A stretch of DNA of 57,500 nucleotides from Paulinella micropora (Eukaryota > Cercozoa > Imbricatea > Euglyphida > Paulinellidae), in the NCBI GenBank assembly GCA_019918135.1, contig WBZZ01004663.1:1-57500 (forward strand), in the 5' to 3' direction. Below, one piece after another: positions 22,382 through 31,190 of this stretch. The position numbers and the translations under genes were made by a program. The stretch's first letter is position 1. Each line of letters opens with the position of its first letter. The notes beneath the pieces were generated by a model. The model was given only the letters and a program-made list of their open reading frames with translations. It had not been told where the DNA came from and did not search any database.

Positions 22382-23071
22382 TCATAAATAAATTTTTTTG
22401 GCTCCTTTACCCTTAAAGCTCCTAATCGTATGAATTCCTTTTTTTGGTTTAACTAACTTAGTATTTACTGCCGTCGCCCCTAACAATGATACGGGGTCAA
22501 ATGCGGTTCGGTAGTTCGTCGTTAGCTTCGCCGTCTTTGCTCTTTTACCTTTTGGATTTACTTTAACGGCCACTCTGTCAATTACTCCTTCAATTAGGTC
22601 TCTTGTGCTACTGCCTTTGTTGTATGTGGTAGCCTTTACGCCAGTCTGCCTACTTAAATCTTTCGCTATCGTTCCTCCAAGGCTATGACCCGTCAGCTCT
22701 ACATTTTCTTTTCCATATTTCTTTATTACTTCATTAACCAGCTTCTGCTCTTCTTTATATCTCGGTGTTCTTTTCAATACTCCCTTTACTAATGCGACAT
22801 CTGTGAGTAAGTCCCGCTTATCTACCGAACCTCTAAATGCTACAATCGCTTTGCCATCTTTTTCATACACCGTTGACTTTTCTTTGCTTGCGACTGGTTT
22901 CCATCCGTCAGCTCCTTTTCTCTCAGACGAAGACAAATAGACATCCTCTGACAACTCAGCACTTCCACCCTTTTGTTTCTTATATTCCTTACCAGCTTTT
23001 TTTAATGCCTCCTTGTAGCTTATGCTATGTTTAGCTGAGTAAGCCTTTACGAAGGCAATCCATTGAGACAT
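22382..23071 (-). CDS. Class-3 lipase-like protein
   Basis: 229 aa, highly similar to the protein at 50,946-51,635. An alpha/beta-hydrolase core is visible: AIVAFRGS (residues about 72-79, the strand and oxyanion region of lipase class 3) and the nucleophile elbow TGHSLGGT near residue 128, with Ser as nucleophile. Asp and His of the triad are probably in the C-terminal part (FDPVSLLGA, KKGIHTI). The N-terminus (KAYSAKHSISYKEALKKAGK) is basic and helical. Family members hydrolyse ester bonds of acylglycerols or phospholipids. Virion-associated phospholipases are known in other DNA viruses, so a role at membranes is plausible but inferred. A GC-rich leader repeat ends directly at the start codon. 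Confidence 0.8.
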   Translation of the reverse strand: MSQWIAFVKAYSAKHSISYKEALKKAGKEYKKQKGGSAELSEDVYLSSSERKGADGWKPVASKEKSTVYEKDGKAIVAFRGSVDKRDLLTDVALVKGVLKRTPRYKEEQKLVNEVIKKYGKENVELTGHSLGGTIAKDLSRQTGVKATTYNKGSSTRDLIEGVIDRVAVKVNPKGKRAKTAKLTTNYRTAFDPVSLLGATAVNTKLVKPKKGIHTIRSFKGKGAKKIYL

Positions 23072-23128
23072 TCGCGGAGACTCCGCCTCCGCACCTCCGG
23101 TTTTGGTGAAGCTTTTTCAAAAGGTTCC
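23072..23128 (-). promoter_or_regulatory. R1 leader element upstream of lipase
   Basis: Read on the minus strand: CCTTTTGAAAAAGCTTCACC, then AAAACC, then GGAGGTGCGGAGGCGGAGTC and TCCGCGA, ending at the ATG. The same element precedes several other genes of both viral elements in different reading frames, so its conservation is at nucleotide level. Confidence 0.7.
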
Positions 23129-23202
23129 TATATTAATTATTTATTTATTTTTTTTTATACTGCCAACTATATACCCTACGGGCATAGACCGTATACACCC
23201 TA

Positions 23203-23481
23203 CTATGACCACCCTAACAAGACTGTGCGAGAAGTTCCAAAAACTTTCCATCGAAGGAGAAAAAAAAATCTTTCTCGTTGGAAGATGTTCAAAAGGTAAT
23301 CCACGACGAAATAAAAGCGATTGAAGAAAAGAGAAATGCTCAACTAAAAGACACATTTCATTTTGGTAAATACAAAGGCAAAAAAATAGAAGACATCGCA
23401 AAGATTGATAAGCCATATATTGAATGGTTAGTTTGTCAGCCGTGGTGCCGAAATAAAGATGAATTGAAGAAGTATTTGTAA
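23203..23481 (+). pseudogene. ExoX-C-domain-like small protein, frameshifted
   Basis: Homologous to the intact 91-aa protein at 50,583-50,858. The 5' part (from ATG 23,203) and 3' part (to 23,481) are in different frames, changing at a run of A near 23,258-23,266. The C-terminal half carries FHFGKYKGKKIEDIAKID followed by YIEWL, the pattern of the small domain found at the C-terminus of exonuclease X and in stand-alone proteins. In the right element it lies between the DUF3223-like gene and the lipase, here between the lectin-like gene and the lipase. A role in nucleic-acid binding is plausible but unproven. The lesion is in a homopolymer and could be a consensus error. Confidence 0.65.
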
Positions 23482-23515
23482 AGTATTTTGTATTTTTTTT
23501 GCTTCCGCGAAGGGG

Positions 23516-23535
23516 TGTAAGGGCAAGCCCTTACA
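23516..23535. terminator. Perfect hairpin between convergent genes
   Basis: A 9-bp perfect inverted repeat, TGTAAGGGC and GCCCTTACA, separated by AA. It lies between the convergent ends of the ExoX-C-like gene (23,481) and the lectin-like gene (23,576), where a bidirectional terminator would be expected. Confidence 0.55.
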
Positions 23536-23575
23536 AACACAAGTTTTGTGAAACTTTTTCTAAAAGTTTCAACCC

Positions 23576-24826
23576 CTACTGGTCTTCTAAGTAATTAACT
23601 ATAACACTCACATTTCCTCCATTATTAACAGTGGATACAGACTTTTGTAAAAATGTTAGATTTTCACCAGGAGAGAGTTGTATGTCGTAAGTTCGCAGGT
23701 CAATAAGCTGGCTTGAAGTAGCATTAACATACAGTTTTAGAATTACGTCTGTTATAGTGGCACCACCAAGGGCAGTCGCAGCAGTGTCCTTTGATACGAT
23801 TGAAGTTTTGGTATCAATATCCGCGAAGTTCTCCGCCGTAAGTGTCCCAGTCGTTTTCACAATCCGCACTATATTAACTTTGCTGTCTTCGTTTGATATG
23901 CTCACGAGAGATGGATAAACAATTGAATAATTGGTCACACCATTAAAAGTTGTTTTATTTTTTATGCTAATAATAGGGCTTTCAGTTGTGCTCTCTGGCT
24001 CACTACCTTCCGCTTCGTTTGATATACTTGAATTAATAGTGTTAGTGCCCTCAATAAACATACTACAACTGGCTGTTTTTAATGTTTGATTAGCATTACC
24101 AGTTCCATAATTTCTGATACAAGCCGAAAAAGGTATGGTTGTATTTGAAAGACTAACACCCACATTCGCATTCGCATACCTAATTGTATGAACCAGCTGA
24201 AATTCTCCACTTGATGGGTTTTCTATGTAGAACCTTATAGCACCAAAGCCAAGATATTGAAATTTAATCTGGAATACATTCCCTTTGGTCCAGTCTAAGG
24301 CGGGCATAATTTTAGTACCATCACACGGGTCATCCCAGATCGCCTGGGGAATAAGTGTCGGCACCCCTCCTTTAACACTGGCAATATTCATACCAGTCGC
24401 TTTTATTTTGTAAAAATAGAAGCCATTAGTAAAATCACTTTCACCTATGCCGATATATGAATTGTATTCTTTCGTTTCATCAGTATTCCATAAAGCAGTA
24501 AATCGTGTTAGAACTCCCATACCAGTTCTGTATTTAATTCTTTTTTTACTCGTCAATACAGCATTCGCGGTCGTCTTCACATCTGTTTTAAGTTCGGCCA
24601 TATTCGCATTAAATGAAATGGTAGCATCAGTTTGAGCTAATGTCCATATTCGTATATTGATAGTGTATGGGAAAATCTCTTGTAATACTAGCGTTAATTG
24701 ACCGACCAATGCTTCGCCGAAAGCGGTTTTCATACTATTGGTTTCAATGTGGCCGTCATATCCGACTTTGACATTTATGAAGTCTCCGTCAGGGTCTTGT
24801 GCTATCAAATTTCGCTGATGACTCAT
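23576..24826 (-). CDS. Lectin-like virion surface protein
   Basis: 416 aa, intact here and broken by an inversion in the right element. The central part (RTGMGVLTRFTALW, YNSYIGIGES, NGFYFYKIKAT, VFQIKFQYLGFGAIRFYIE, FQLVHTIRYANANVG) matches a structural protein type I recall from giant viruses and related elements, with the look of a concanavalin A-like beta sandwich. The N-terminus (FGEALVGQ) resembles attachment-type start regions. The C-terminal ~150 residues are Thr/Ser/Asn-rich beta sequence. It stands directly downstream of the major capsid gene in both elements, as expected of a late virion protein. Host-recognition is an inference from fold and context. Confidence 0.65.
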   Translation of the reverse strand: MSHQRNLIAQDPDGDFINVKVGYDGHIETNSMKTAFGEALVGQLTLVLQEIFPYTINIRIWTLAQTDATISFNANMAELKTDVKTTANAVLTSKKRIKYRTGMGVLTRFTALWNTDETKEYNSYIGIGESDFTNGFYFYKIKATGMNIASVKGGVPTLIPQAIWDDPCDGTKIMPALDWTKGNVFQIKFQYLGFGAIRFYIENPSSGEFQLVHTIRYANANVGVSLSNTTIPFSACIRNYGTGNANQTLKTASCSMFIEGTNTINSSISNEAEGSEPESTTESPIISIKNKTTFNGVTNYSIVYPSLVSISNEDSKVNIVRIVKTTGTLTAENFADIDTKTSIVSKDTAATALGGATITDVILKLYVNATSSQLIDLRTYDIQLSPGENLTFLQKSVSTVNNGGNVSVIVNYLEDQ

Positions 24827-24827
24827 T

Positions 24828-24858
24828 GTAGGTGCTTTTTTTTCAAAAAACCACCTAC
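24828..24858 (-). promoter_or_regulatory. R2 hairpin element upstream of lectin-like gene
   Basis: Inverted repeat GTAGGTG ... CACCTAC with T and A runs between them that can extend the stem. It abuts the start codon of the lectin-like gene (24,826). The same device stands before the major capsid genes of both elements and before the two-TM gene of the right one. Confidence 0.65.
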
Positions 24859-24970
24859 GACCTCAAAAAAATGTTTTGTTAGAGTTCCTACGATTTACAA
24901 TTGTAGATTGTATATTATCAAAAAAATAAATTAACTATCAAAAATTAATAATTACTTCTTACTTCACTGG

Positions 24971-24997
24971 CGGGGTTATAGGGGGAGCAGGCCCCTA
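24971..24997 (-). terminator. R3 post-stop GC element after major capsid gene
   Basis: On the minus strand it reads AGGGGCCTGCTCCCCC then TATAACCCCG, directly after the capsid stop codon. GGGG and CCCC can pair across a short loop. The same element follows the stop codon of other genes here and in the right element. Confidence 0.5.
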
Positions 24998-24998
24998 T

Positions 24999-26525
24999 TT
25001 AGTTTCTAGTAATGGTGCCGTTCCTGACAATTACTTCTTGCTGAGTGACTACAAATGTGTAATGATTGGCCGCAATATTAGCAGTGGTAGCAATAAACTC
25101 CCATCGTCGCTCGGTGTCTAGACTTAATCCGCTGATTTCATTTTGGTCCTTGCTCCACAGCGGACGGGTATTGTCAAAGCTATCGCACCAAACCCAGTTG
25201 TATTGATAAACATTGCTATTCATCAAAGAAGAGCCTTCCAACTTCGGTTTAAGATACATATAGTCTTCTAGTTTTCCAGTTTGACAATCAACATTGAATT
25301 CTTGAAGTCGTGCTCCGTCTAGTGTGGTATAAAAAGTTTGGACCTTAGCACCGAGCAGGTTGCTATTGTCATAAGCGGTGTTCTTATTTTCGGTTGTGTT
25401 GAAAACAGAGTGATAAATCTTCTTAATTCGTCGTCCGTGACCTCTATCAAATCTAAGGATAACATTTTGAGACTGTGAAGGCGTGCCAACGGTGTTTTTA
25501 TACAAATAAGAATAATCAATGTTGAAGCTCATACCTTCGGGGCTCATAATCTTCTGTTGAATTGATTGAACGACATCGGGGTTAGTTTCAACAGCTAAGA
25601 AAAGGCTGAGATTAGTAATAGTAGCATTTGAATCCGCCACCGCAACAGTGCCACCACCAGTAGAAAGAGCATCATTGTTGTAATAAAAGATTTTGGGCGT
25701 CTGTTGCCAAACAATCCGCAAAGTCAAAATTTCTGGAAACATAATAGTTTTATCCAGAGCGAAAATAGTATTGTAAAGCATTCCAAGATTAATCTTAACA
25801 TTAACACTCGGGCTGGCATTGTTAATAGTTCCAGCTGAAAAATACTTAGCCTCATTAAAAGCAACATTAACGAACTTACTCGTGCTAGTCTCATTCGCAA
25901 TAAGGGTATCATCGTGTCGGCGAGCATTTGTGGTGGGTTGTGCCATCCAAGCCTTTAATGCGGCCTGAACCTGAGCCTTAGCAACATCAATACCAGTATC
26001 AATTTGCCCCGCCGCATTTCCTGCTACTGCCGAACCAGCCAATGCTGTTTGTAATGCTGCCAACCTTGTAGCATCGCTGGCGGGTTGAAATGTAGTTGTA
26101 GCATTACACTTTTGAAGCATACAACCAGCTCCGCTTCCATTGTCGTGGTTTTCCAAAGCTAGTAAATCATCGATGGAGGTTTCGGGTTTCCAAATCATCT
26201 TAGTGACATTTCCGACTTCATTAATGTCGCACAGATAAACACCACCTCTGGTAATCAATTGAATTTGTCTAATTGGTGCCAGACAGTCCATAAAGCATTT
26301 ATTGTAGTTCGCCGCCTTCGCATCTGGGGCATAATTAAAACTCAAAACAGAACGAGCCAAGTTAAACGGACGGCTGATAAGGTCAAAGTTGCTTTCCTGT
26401 CCTCCTGCGGTAGACACAGTGATATTAATAGAACCCTCACGAGGGGTAAGCTTATTCAAGCGATAAGAAGCACTGATGTAGTCAGTCCTGCTGAAATCTA
26501 GTTCGCCTCCGTGTTGTGTGGGCAT
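24999..26525 (-). CDS. Major capsid protein (double jelly-roll type), intact
   Basis: 508 aa, homologous to the 491-aa protein at 47,120-48,595. Shared blocks include MPTQHGGELDFS at the start, SRPFNLARS, GVYLCD, MLQKCNA, MSFNIDY, FDRGHGRR, YTTLDGAR and a C-terminal run from RPLWSKDQNEISGLSLDTER to the final beta strand. Length, beta-rich composition, the conserved C-terminal strand and the position next to the penton-like gene fit the double jelly-roll capsid proteins of Polinton-like viruses. The fold is inferred. It would form the pseudohexameric capsomers of the icosahedral shell. Its frame is intact although several neighbours are broken. Confidence 0.8.
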   Translation of the reverse strand: MPTQHGGELDFSRTDYISASYRLNKLTPREGSINITVSTAGGQESNFDLISRPFNLARSVLSFNYAPDAKAANYNKCFMDCLAPIRQIQLITRGGVYLCDINEVGNVTKMIWKPETSIDDLLALENHDNGSGAGCMLQKCNATTTFQPASDATRLAALQTALAGSAVAGNAAGQIDTGIDVAKAQVQAALKAWMAQPTTNARRHDDTLIANETSTSKFVNVAFNEAKYFSAGTINNASPSVNVKINLGMLYNTIFALDKTIMFPEILTLRIVWQQTPKIFYYNNDALSTGGGTVAVADSNATITNLSLFLAVETNPDVVQSIQQKIMSPEGMSFNIDYSYLYKNTVGTPSQSQNVILRFDRGHGRRIKKIYHSVFNTTENKNTAYDNSNLLGAKVQTFYTTLDGARLQEFNVDCQTGKLEDYMYLKPKLEGSSLMNSNVYQYNWVWCDSFDNTRPLWSKDQNEISGLSLDTERRWEFIATTANIAANHYTFVVTQQEVIVRNGTITRN

Positions 26526-26530
26526 TTTGT

Positions 26531-26566
26531 GTAAGTGCTTTTTTTTTTCTTCAAAAAACCACTTAC
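26531..26566 (-). promoter_or_regulatory. R2 hairpin element upstream of major capsid gene
   Basis: GTAAGTG ... CACTTAC with intervening T-run and A-run, followed (plus strand) by GAACTCAAAAAACG. It lies about 6 bases upstream of the capsid start codon. The matching element of the right copy is at 47,026-47,054. Confidence 0.7.
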
Positions 26567-26633
26567 GAACTCAAAAAACGATTTTTAAAAGGTCGCTATA
26601 TATTTTAATATGAGAAAAAAATAAATTAATTAA

Positions 26634-27484
26634 TTACCTAGATTTGAGTATATTAAAAAATGATGTAAATAAATTAAAATAATTCGTCTCGCGGTAAATC
26701 AACAATGTCATAACAATGCCGAGGCCGTTGAGATCAACTGGTTGGTCGTTTTCGTCAGTCAAGTAAAACCGATACACATTGCTTGAACTAGTAGATAGTC
26801 GTTTGCCGTATTCACTACCCGAGCCGTCGTAGATAACAGAGCCGAATGGGATTATTTCATTTGCCGTGTATATTTCTTGGAGCACGTGATTATCACCTTC
26901 GCCAATGAGGTCCGACTGTAAATATAATGTTTTTTCGCCAGTCAAGATTATGACATTCGGCGACCTAATGGTATTATTAGCAAAGAAATATGTTGAGTCG
27001 CGGTCAAAACCCATTACTTCGTGGATACGTGTTTCGGTGTCAAATATAAACCGCGGTTGAGGCTCCACCGGAGGTGGAGTGCCCCCTTCGGGAGGCATGC
27101 CTCCGTTGTTCGCTACTGTAAATAATAGCTTGCCGTCTTCTGGGTCGGTGTTTGTGTTGTTGCTCGTGACTGTGTATGTGTAGTTGTTGGGGCTGTCGCC
27201 GTTAGCACCTCGGCCAGCTTATTTTTTAAGTTGTTCATTGTGTAGTTGCCCTCGGGTATCGTAATCAGAGCCTCATAGCCATCTTCACTCAGAGTAAAAG
27301 TATTATACGGACTTGCCACAGAGTAATACGACTTCGGCACATAGATATGAAGAATTTTACAGTGGGTAGGATTGTCTAGCGATTTCATATCAATGGAGTG
27401 AGTAAAATCACTGTCCGTGCCGTTTATCCTATTTTTACTGTTGACATAGTAAATGTTGGAACTCCTGCCTCCGCGATATTCCAT
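26634..27484 (-). pseudogene. Penton-like (single jelly-roll) minor capsid protein, frameshifted
   Basis: Homologous to the intact 271-aa protein at 46,158-46,973. The N-terminal part (27,484 to about 27,205) carries SSNIYYVNSKNRINGTDSDF, IYVPKSYYSV and ITIPEGNYTMNNL, the features of Polinton-type penton proteins. The C-terminal part (FIFDTETRIHEVMGFDRDST onward) is in another frame; the shift is near 27,205 after the VLTA block. Compared with the right copy it also carries a short extra Gly/Pro/Glu stretch around 27,060-27,100. The protein would fill the fivefold vertices. As it stands the gene cannot give the full product. Confidence 0.75.
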
Positions 27485-27540
27485 CGCAGAGACTTCGCCT
27501 CCGCACCTCCACGGTTTTGTGAAACTTTTTCAAAAGTTTC
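27485..27540 (-). promoter_or_regulatory. R1 leader element upstream of penton-like gene
   Basis: Minus strand: GAAACTTTTGAAAAAGTTTC, then ACAAAACCGTGGAGGTGCGG, then AGGCGAAGTC and TCTGCGATG with the ATG as start. It is a slightly diverged member of the R1 family. Confidence 0.7.
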
Positions 27541-27617
27541 GTACGATTTACAATCGTAGATTGTATATATTAGAAAATATTCTTTTTACTGTCGGGATTT
27601 GAAAAGGGTGTCCCTTT

Positions 27618-29147
27618 TCATATATATGTGTCAAAGCCATACCCATTCTGTGTTTTCAGGTCCTCAGCTTCTTTTTCTTTTAAGTCTGTGAAACCGGAAC
27701 TAAATTTTAAGCGGTTCCCTTTCGCCCGCTCTAACAAAAACCTAATACTATGCCACCCGCAGGTATCTGTTGTGTTGCTTTGTTTTTTAACTTGATTGAC
27801 CTTCATAAGCAGGTATGTGTTCGGCTTACTCTTTTCAATAAGCTGTTTCATTTGGTGTAGAAATAGCTCAGTCGGCTTATACAGTGCGAGAGGGTCATAT
27901 ATCTCTATACTTCTATCGCCGTCTAATGAGCAGTAAATAGCAATCCAATGTGAGCCTGGTTGGCTAGACTTATCTAAATTCATAATAAACCCGTACTTCT
28001 TTCTTTTTTCTGGTTTAAGTTTGTTTATTTCATCGCTCGCTACTGTTCCCAAATACCAATCGTGCTTTTTCATAATGTTGTCTATTTCGTCCGTCATCAA
28101 TCCTCTTCCCTCCCCCTCTTGCTGTGGTTGAATTGTGTCGGCGGTGATTTCGGGTGTTGTGTCGGCGGTGATTTCGGTGTTGGTTTCAGGTGTGGTGTCG
28201 GGTGTTGGGGTTGGTGATGTGTCGGTGGCGGTTTCGGGTGCTGGCTGTGGAACTTCCTCGGTTGGTTGAATACCGAGATTATTTGAAACTTGATTTTTAA
28301 TATTTGGGTCGCTTCTCATTTCGGTTACTAAGTTATTTACATAATCCTTCTTCTTCATTTTTTTCTTACCTCCTTTGGCGGTAGATGTGTATTTGCCCTT
28401 CTTTAAATATTTCTTAATTGTTGCTATTGTCAAAAGTTTGTGTATTAATTCCTCCATCGTTCTTGCCCCAGCACCAGCTTGGTTTATTCCCAAATAATCA
28501 GCGAGTTTCTTTCTCATTTCATTCTGGTCTATTCCTAAATCAATACCTTCATCTACTATAACTTGTGCCATACCCGCAGTCGTGTGTTTTCCTTTAATTT
28601 TTTTTGGTGGTGGTTTGCCCCGAGCTTTCATTTCTTTTTCCAAAGCAGGGCCCAAAGTTTTGGGTATATCCAATTTCGGATACTTGTAATCATTTCTTAA
28701 ACCTGCGGATATGTATGATAATTTATCTTTAATTTCAAAGTGTTTCGCTTTAGCCTCAGCTTGCTTTTTTTCTTGTTCTAATTCTTTTTTGTATTGTTCA
28801 GCCAGTTCTTTCTGCTCGTCTGCTGATTGGGCATCGGCTATCGCTTTCTCTATTCCTTTACCAAGTTTGATAAATTCTGTTTTGCTCAAGCTTTTAATAA
28901 ATTTAGCTGTAAAGCCCGCTTTCTTCATTAATTCAATGTATTTTTCTTTTAATTCCTTTTCAGCCTTTTTCTCTTCTTTTGTTTTCAATGGCATCTGCTT
29001 TTCTTCTGGTGCTTGTGGTGCTTGTGGTGGTCCTAGTTGTGGTGCTTGTGGTGGTCCTAGTTGTGGTGCTTGTGGCGGTCCTTGTGGCGGTCCTTGTGGC
29101 GGTGCTTGTATGTATTGAGGTTGGAACTGTGGTGGTGGTAATAGCAT
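27618..29147 (-). CDS. Adenain-like cysteine protease with long N-terminal extension
   Basis: 509 aa. Residues 1-50 are a Pro/Gln repeat (PPQGPPQ, GPPQAPQ units). A Lys/Glu coiled coil and a basic mid-region follow, then a Thr/Pro/Glu linker. The C-terminal ~160 residues form the protease: GSHWIAIY (catalytic His), IEIYDPLALY (acidic residue), NQVKKQ (oxyanion Gln) and DTCGWH (nucleophile Cys), in the His-Asp-Gln-Cys order of adenovirus-type proteases. Related enzymes process capsid and core proteins during maturation. Its ATG overlaps the TAA of the coiled-coil gene upstream (TAATG at 29,149-29,145). In the right element the two are one continuous frame. Confidence 0.8.
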   Translation of the reverse strand: MLLPPPQFQPQYIQAPPQGPPQGPPQAPQLGPPQAPQLGPPQAPQAPEEKQMPLKTKEEKKAEKELKEKYIELMKKAGFTAKFIKSLSKTEFIKLGKGIEKAIADAQSADEQKELAEQYKKELEQEKKQAEAKAKHFEIKDKLSYISAGLRNDYKYPKLDIPKTLGPALEKEMKARGKPPPKKIKGKHTTAGMAQVIVDEGIDLGIDQNEMRKKLADYLGINQAGAGARTMEELIHKLLTIATIKKYLKKGKYTSTAKGGKKKMKKKDYVNNLVTEMRSDPNIKNQVSNNLGIQPTEEVPQPAPETATDTSPTPTPDTTPETNTEITADTTPEITADTIQPQQEGEGRGLMTDEIDNIMKKHDWYLGTVASDEINKLKPEKRKKYGFIMNLDKSSQPGSHWIAIYCSLDGDRSIEIYDPLALYKPTELFLHQMKQLIEKSKPNTYLLMKVNQVKKQSNTTDTCGWHSIRFLLERAKGNRLKFSSGFTDLKEKEAEDLKTQNGYGFDTYI

Positions 29148-29689
29148 TAAATTATTTTTCTATCTTGTTCAAATTTTACATCCTCTATAAGTTTTTGCTC
29201 TCTGTTCGCCTCCCTTATTAATTCTTCTTGTCTTTCCTTCATTTCCGCATTCTCCTTCCTCTCTATTCTTTTCTTCTCATCTTCTGCCTGTTCTCTTAAC
29301 TTCTTTTCCTTTTCCTCCTGCTCGTGTATTAGTTCATATTTTTTCAGCAGGTTGTTTTGTATCTGGTTGCGGTTCTCGTTTTCAAGGCGATTGAATTCGG
29401 ACTTGATTATTCGCTCTTTCGTTTTTCGTGATTTCTTCGTTTTATTGTCCCCTTTCATATATTTCAGAAACAGTTTAACGATTTGAAGTGTTGAAAGGTC
29501 ATTCGTTTTCTCGCCAAAGTTGAGATATGCTCGTTTGCCTTTCACTTTGATATATGGTCTGCCATCTTTGGTTCTGTATATCCTTGGCGGTCGTTGTTTT
29601 CGCAGAGACTTCGCCTCCGCACCTCCACGAGTTTTGGTCTTCATATGCAGAGACTTCGCCTCCGCACCTCCACGAGTTTTGGTCTTCAT
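29147..29689 (-). CDS. Basic coiled-coil protein, N-terminal partner of the protease
   Basis: 180 aa with a duplicated 15-residue start (MKTKTRGGAEAKSLH, then MKTKTRGGAEAKSLR) created by a 45-bp tandem repeat of the R1 leader. RPPRIYRTKDGRPYIKVKGK and AYLNFGEK follow, which match the N-terminus of the fused coil-protease frame of the right element, and then a long Lys/Glu coiled coil. In-frame start codons occur in the repeats, at the first unit's ATG (29,689) and the second (29,644). By comparison with the right copy the conserved part begins after the repeats, so the leader peptide may be accidental. A virion or scaffold role is inferred from its coupling to the protease. Confidence 0.7.
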   Translation of the reverse strand: MKTKTRGGAEAKSLHMKTKTRGGAEAKSLRKQRPPRIYRTKDGRPYIKVKGKRAYLNFGEKTNDLSTLQIVKLFLKYMKGDNKTKKSRKTKERIIKSEFNRLENENRNQIQNNLLKKYELIHEQEEKEKKLREQAEDEKKRIERKENAEMKERQEELIREANREQKLIEDVKFEQDRKII

Positions 29690-29749
29690 ATGCAGAGACT
29701 TCGCCTCCGCACCTCCACGGGTTTTGGTGAAGCTTTTTCAAAAGGTTCT
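29601..29749 (-). repeat. Three tandem copies of the R1 leader, 45-bp period
   Basis: The core GCAGAGACTTCGCCTCCGCA recurs at 29,602, 29,647 and 29,692, the last copy keeping the full R1 tail (GCTTTTTCAAAAGGTT on the plus strand). The 45-bp period is a multiple of three and keeps the coiled-coil gene in frame. Confidence 0.9.
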
Positions 29750-29795
29750 ATATTGTTAGCGAAAAAAATTAATATAAGATTTAGTTTAATACAGA

Positions 29796-29832
29796 ACCCC
29801 AACGTAGGGGGTGCGGGGGACGAAGGCCCCTG
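29796..29832 (-). terminator. R3-like post-stop GC element
   Basis: Minus strand after the stop codon of the small basic gene: CAGGGGCCTTCGTCCCCCGC then ACCCCCTACGTTGGGG. It is related to the R3 elements found after other stop codons. Confidence 0.4.
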
Positions 29833-30147
29833 CTAACGAAATTTGACCGCTCCGCCTCGTTGCTTGCCGTAGCCTTGCTTCATCGCAGCCTTTGCTACAC
29901 GGTCCGCATTAGGCACTCCGACATCGCTTAGAAAAGTAGCACCCCTTGAAATCAATTGGTTCTTCTTGATAAACCTATTAGCATCCACTATCGCTTTTCC
30001 GACCTTGGCCCAATTAACTTTGCCTCCTGTTTGTTTCTTTTTTCCCTTCTTCTTTCTGTTCTTCGCACCTCCCGCTTGTGGCATACTGGGATTGTAGCTG
30101 ATATTGTATCCCGATGGTTGTGAAATAATAACTGGTGATGTTGGCAT
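29833..30147 (-). CDS. Small basic core-like protein
   Basis: 104 aa from the ATG at 30,147, chosen because the homologue at 43,797-44,108 starts at the same residues (MPTSP). It has an N-terminal Gly/Pro/Asn stretch, then a very basic segment (KNRKKKGKKKQTGGK), then a helical part (VGKAIVDANRFIKKNQLISR, GATFLSDVGVPNADRVAK) and a Gly/Arg-rich tail ending GGAVKFR. Size, charge and place between protease and ATPase resemble the small core or membrane-active proteins of adenoviruses and adintoviruses. This is an inference; no family motif is decisive. An R1 leader ends directly at its start. Confidence 0.65.
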   Translation of the reverse strand: MPTSPVIISQPSGYNISYNPSMPQAGGAKNRKKKGKKKQTGGKVNWAKVGKAIVDANRFIKKNQLISRGATFLSDVGVPNADRVAKAAMKQGYGKQRGGAVKFR

Positions 30148-30203
30148 GCAGAGACTCCGCCTCCGCACCTCCGGTTTTGGTGAAGCTTTTTCAAAAGGTT
30201 CCT
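30148..30203 (-). promoter_or_regulatory. R1 leader element upstream of small basic gene
   Basis: Nearly identical to the R1 copy before the lipase (23,072-23,128), including the CCTTTTGAAAAAGCTTCACC start and the GGAGGTGCGGAGGCGGAGTC core. It ends at the ATG at 30,147. Confidence 0.7.
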
Positions 30204-30260
30204 ATATATTGTATAGAAAAAATAAATAATAAAATTACAAAAACCTTTTGTTGAAATTAG

Positions 30261-30297
30261 TCCCGCAAGCGGGACAATTGACTATCGCAAGCGATAG
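30261..30297. terminator. Twin perfect hairpins at the end of the ATPase gene
   Basis: TCCCGC AA GCGGGA (30,261-30,274) and CTATCGC AA GCGATAG (30,282-30,297). The second contains the ATPase stop codon. The same pair stands at the end of the ATPase gene of the right element (43,700-43,736), so the device is conserved and probably ends transcription. Confidence 0.65.
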
Positions 30298-31105
30298 TTG
30301 AAATTTTGCCTCAGTTCGTCCGATACAGCATCAACATACAAAAAGTTAAATCGTTCTTTGGTAGCCTCGTAATATTTTTCGATAAAGTAGTCTAAATCAA
30401 AACCGAGGTCCAAATGTTTATACACAAGCTCAATTTTATCCTGAGACTGACCAGGAAAAATAAGAAGGTAGTCTAGCTGTTTAATCGCCTCAGGTCGTAA
30501 GTCGTTAAGGTACTGCGAGCTCATAATTACCTTCGACTTGTAGTGTCTATTTTTTTCAACAGGTCGCTCACGGACTTATCCCTTAAACCTGAGCCGAGGT
30601 CATCAAGAACAAACACGACTTCGGGAGTTTGATACTTAGACGGTCTCTGTGGCTTCTCTTCTCCCTCCTGCTTCTTCTTTTCCTCTTTACCAAAATATAA
30701 CAGCTTCGGCTTTGGTTCTTCTTTCTCGTCCCGCACAACCTCGCCTTCTTCTTGCTCTTCATCGGGTTTATTCAGCTTGTCTAACTCGTAATCTATCACA
30801 CTGTATCCGTCCGTTTTCAAATATGTGTATATAGCCATCGGGTTTCCCTTCTTCTTGAAGTGCTTAACCATTTCTTTGTAAATGTGGTCTTTGTGTATCG
30901 TGCTGGCTATAATAACAATTCTTGTTTTTCTGTCAGTCGTTCGTTTCAGGATTTCAAACAGTGCTGTCGTCTTACCACTCTTCTTGCGAGCGAGAAGAAA
31001 AATATTGGCATACGGTTCATCAAACAACTTATATCCTTTTGCCAACTTATCTCCATCTCCGTTTTGCTTGACTGGTTTCACCTTTACATTATTGATTTTT
31101 TCCAT
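30282..31105 (-). pseudogene. A32/FtsK-HerA-type DNA-packaging ATPase, frameshifted
   Basis: Homologous to the intact 273-aa protein at 42,894-43,715. Starts at ATG 31,105 (MEKINNVKVKPVKQNGDGDK). Walker A is LARKKSGKTTALF and Walker B is VVFVLDDLG. A charged, Glu/Lys-rich insertion lies between them. The C-terminal part (SSQYLNDLRPEAIKQLDYLL onward) is in another frame; the shift is in an A run near 30,548-30,555. These ATPases pump the genome into the capsid. Because the lesion is in a homopolymer it could be a consensus error. The start is preceded within 2 bases by an R1 leader. Confidence 0.8.
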
Positions 31106-31106
31106 A

Positions 31107-31132
31107 GCAGAGACTTCGCCTCCGCACCTCCA
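31107..31132 (-). promoter_or_regulatory. R1 leader core upstream of ATPase
   Basis: Shortened R1 copy: TGGAGGTGCGGAGGCGAAGT then CTCTGC on the minus strand, ending just before the ATPase ATG (31,105). It lacks the CTTTTGAAAAAG part. Confidence 0.6.
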
Positions 31133-31190
31133 AATACTTTTATATATAGAAAAATATTTTTTTGTTTTACATCTATCGCTTACCGCAACA

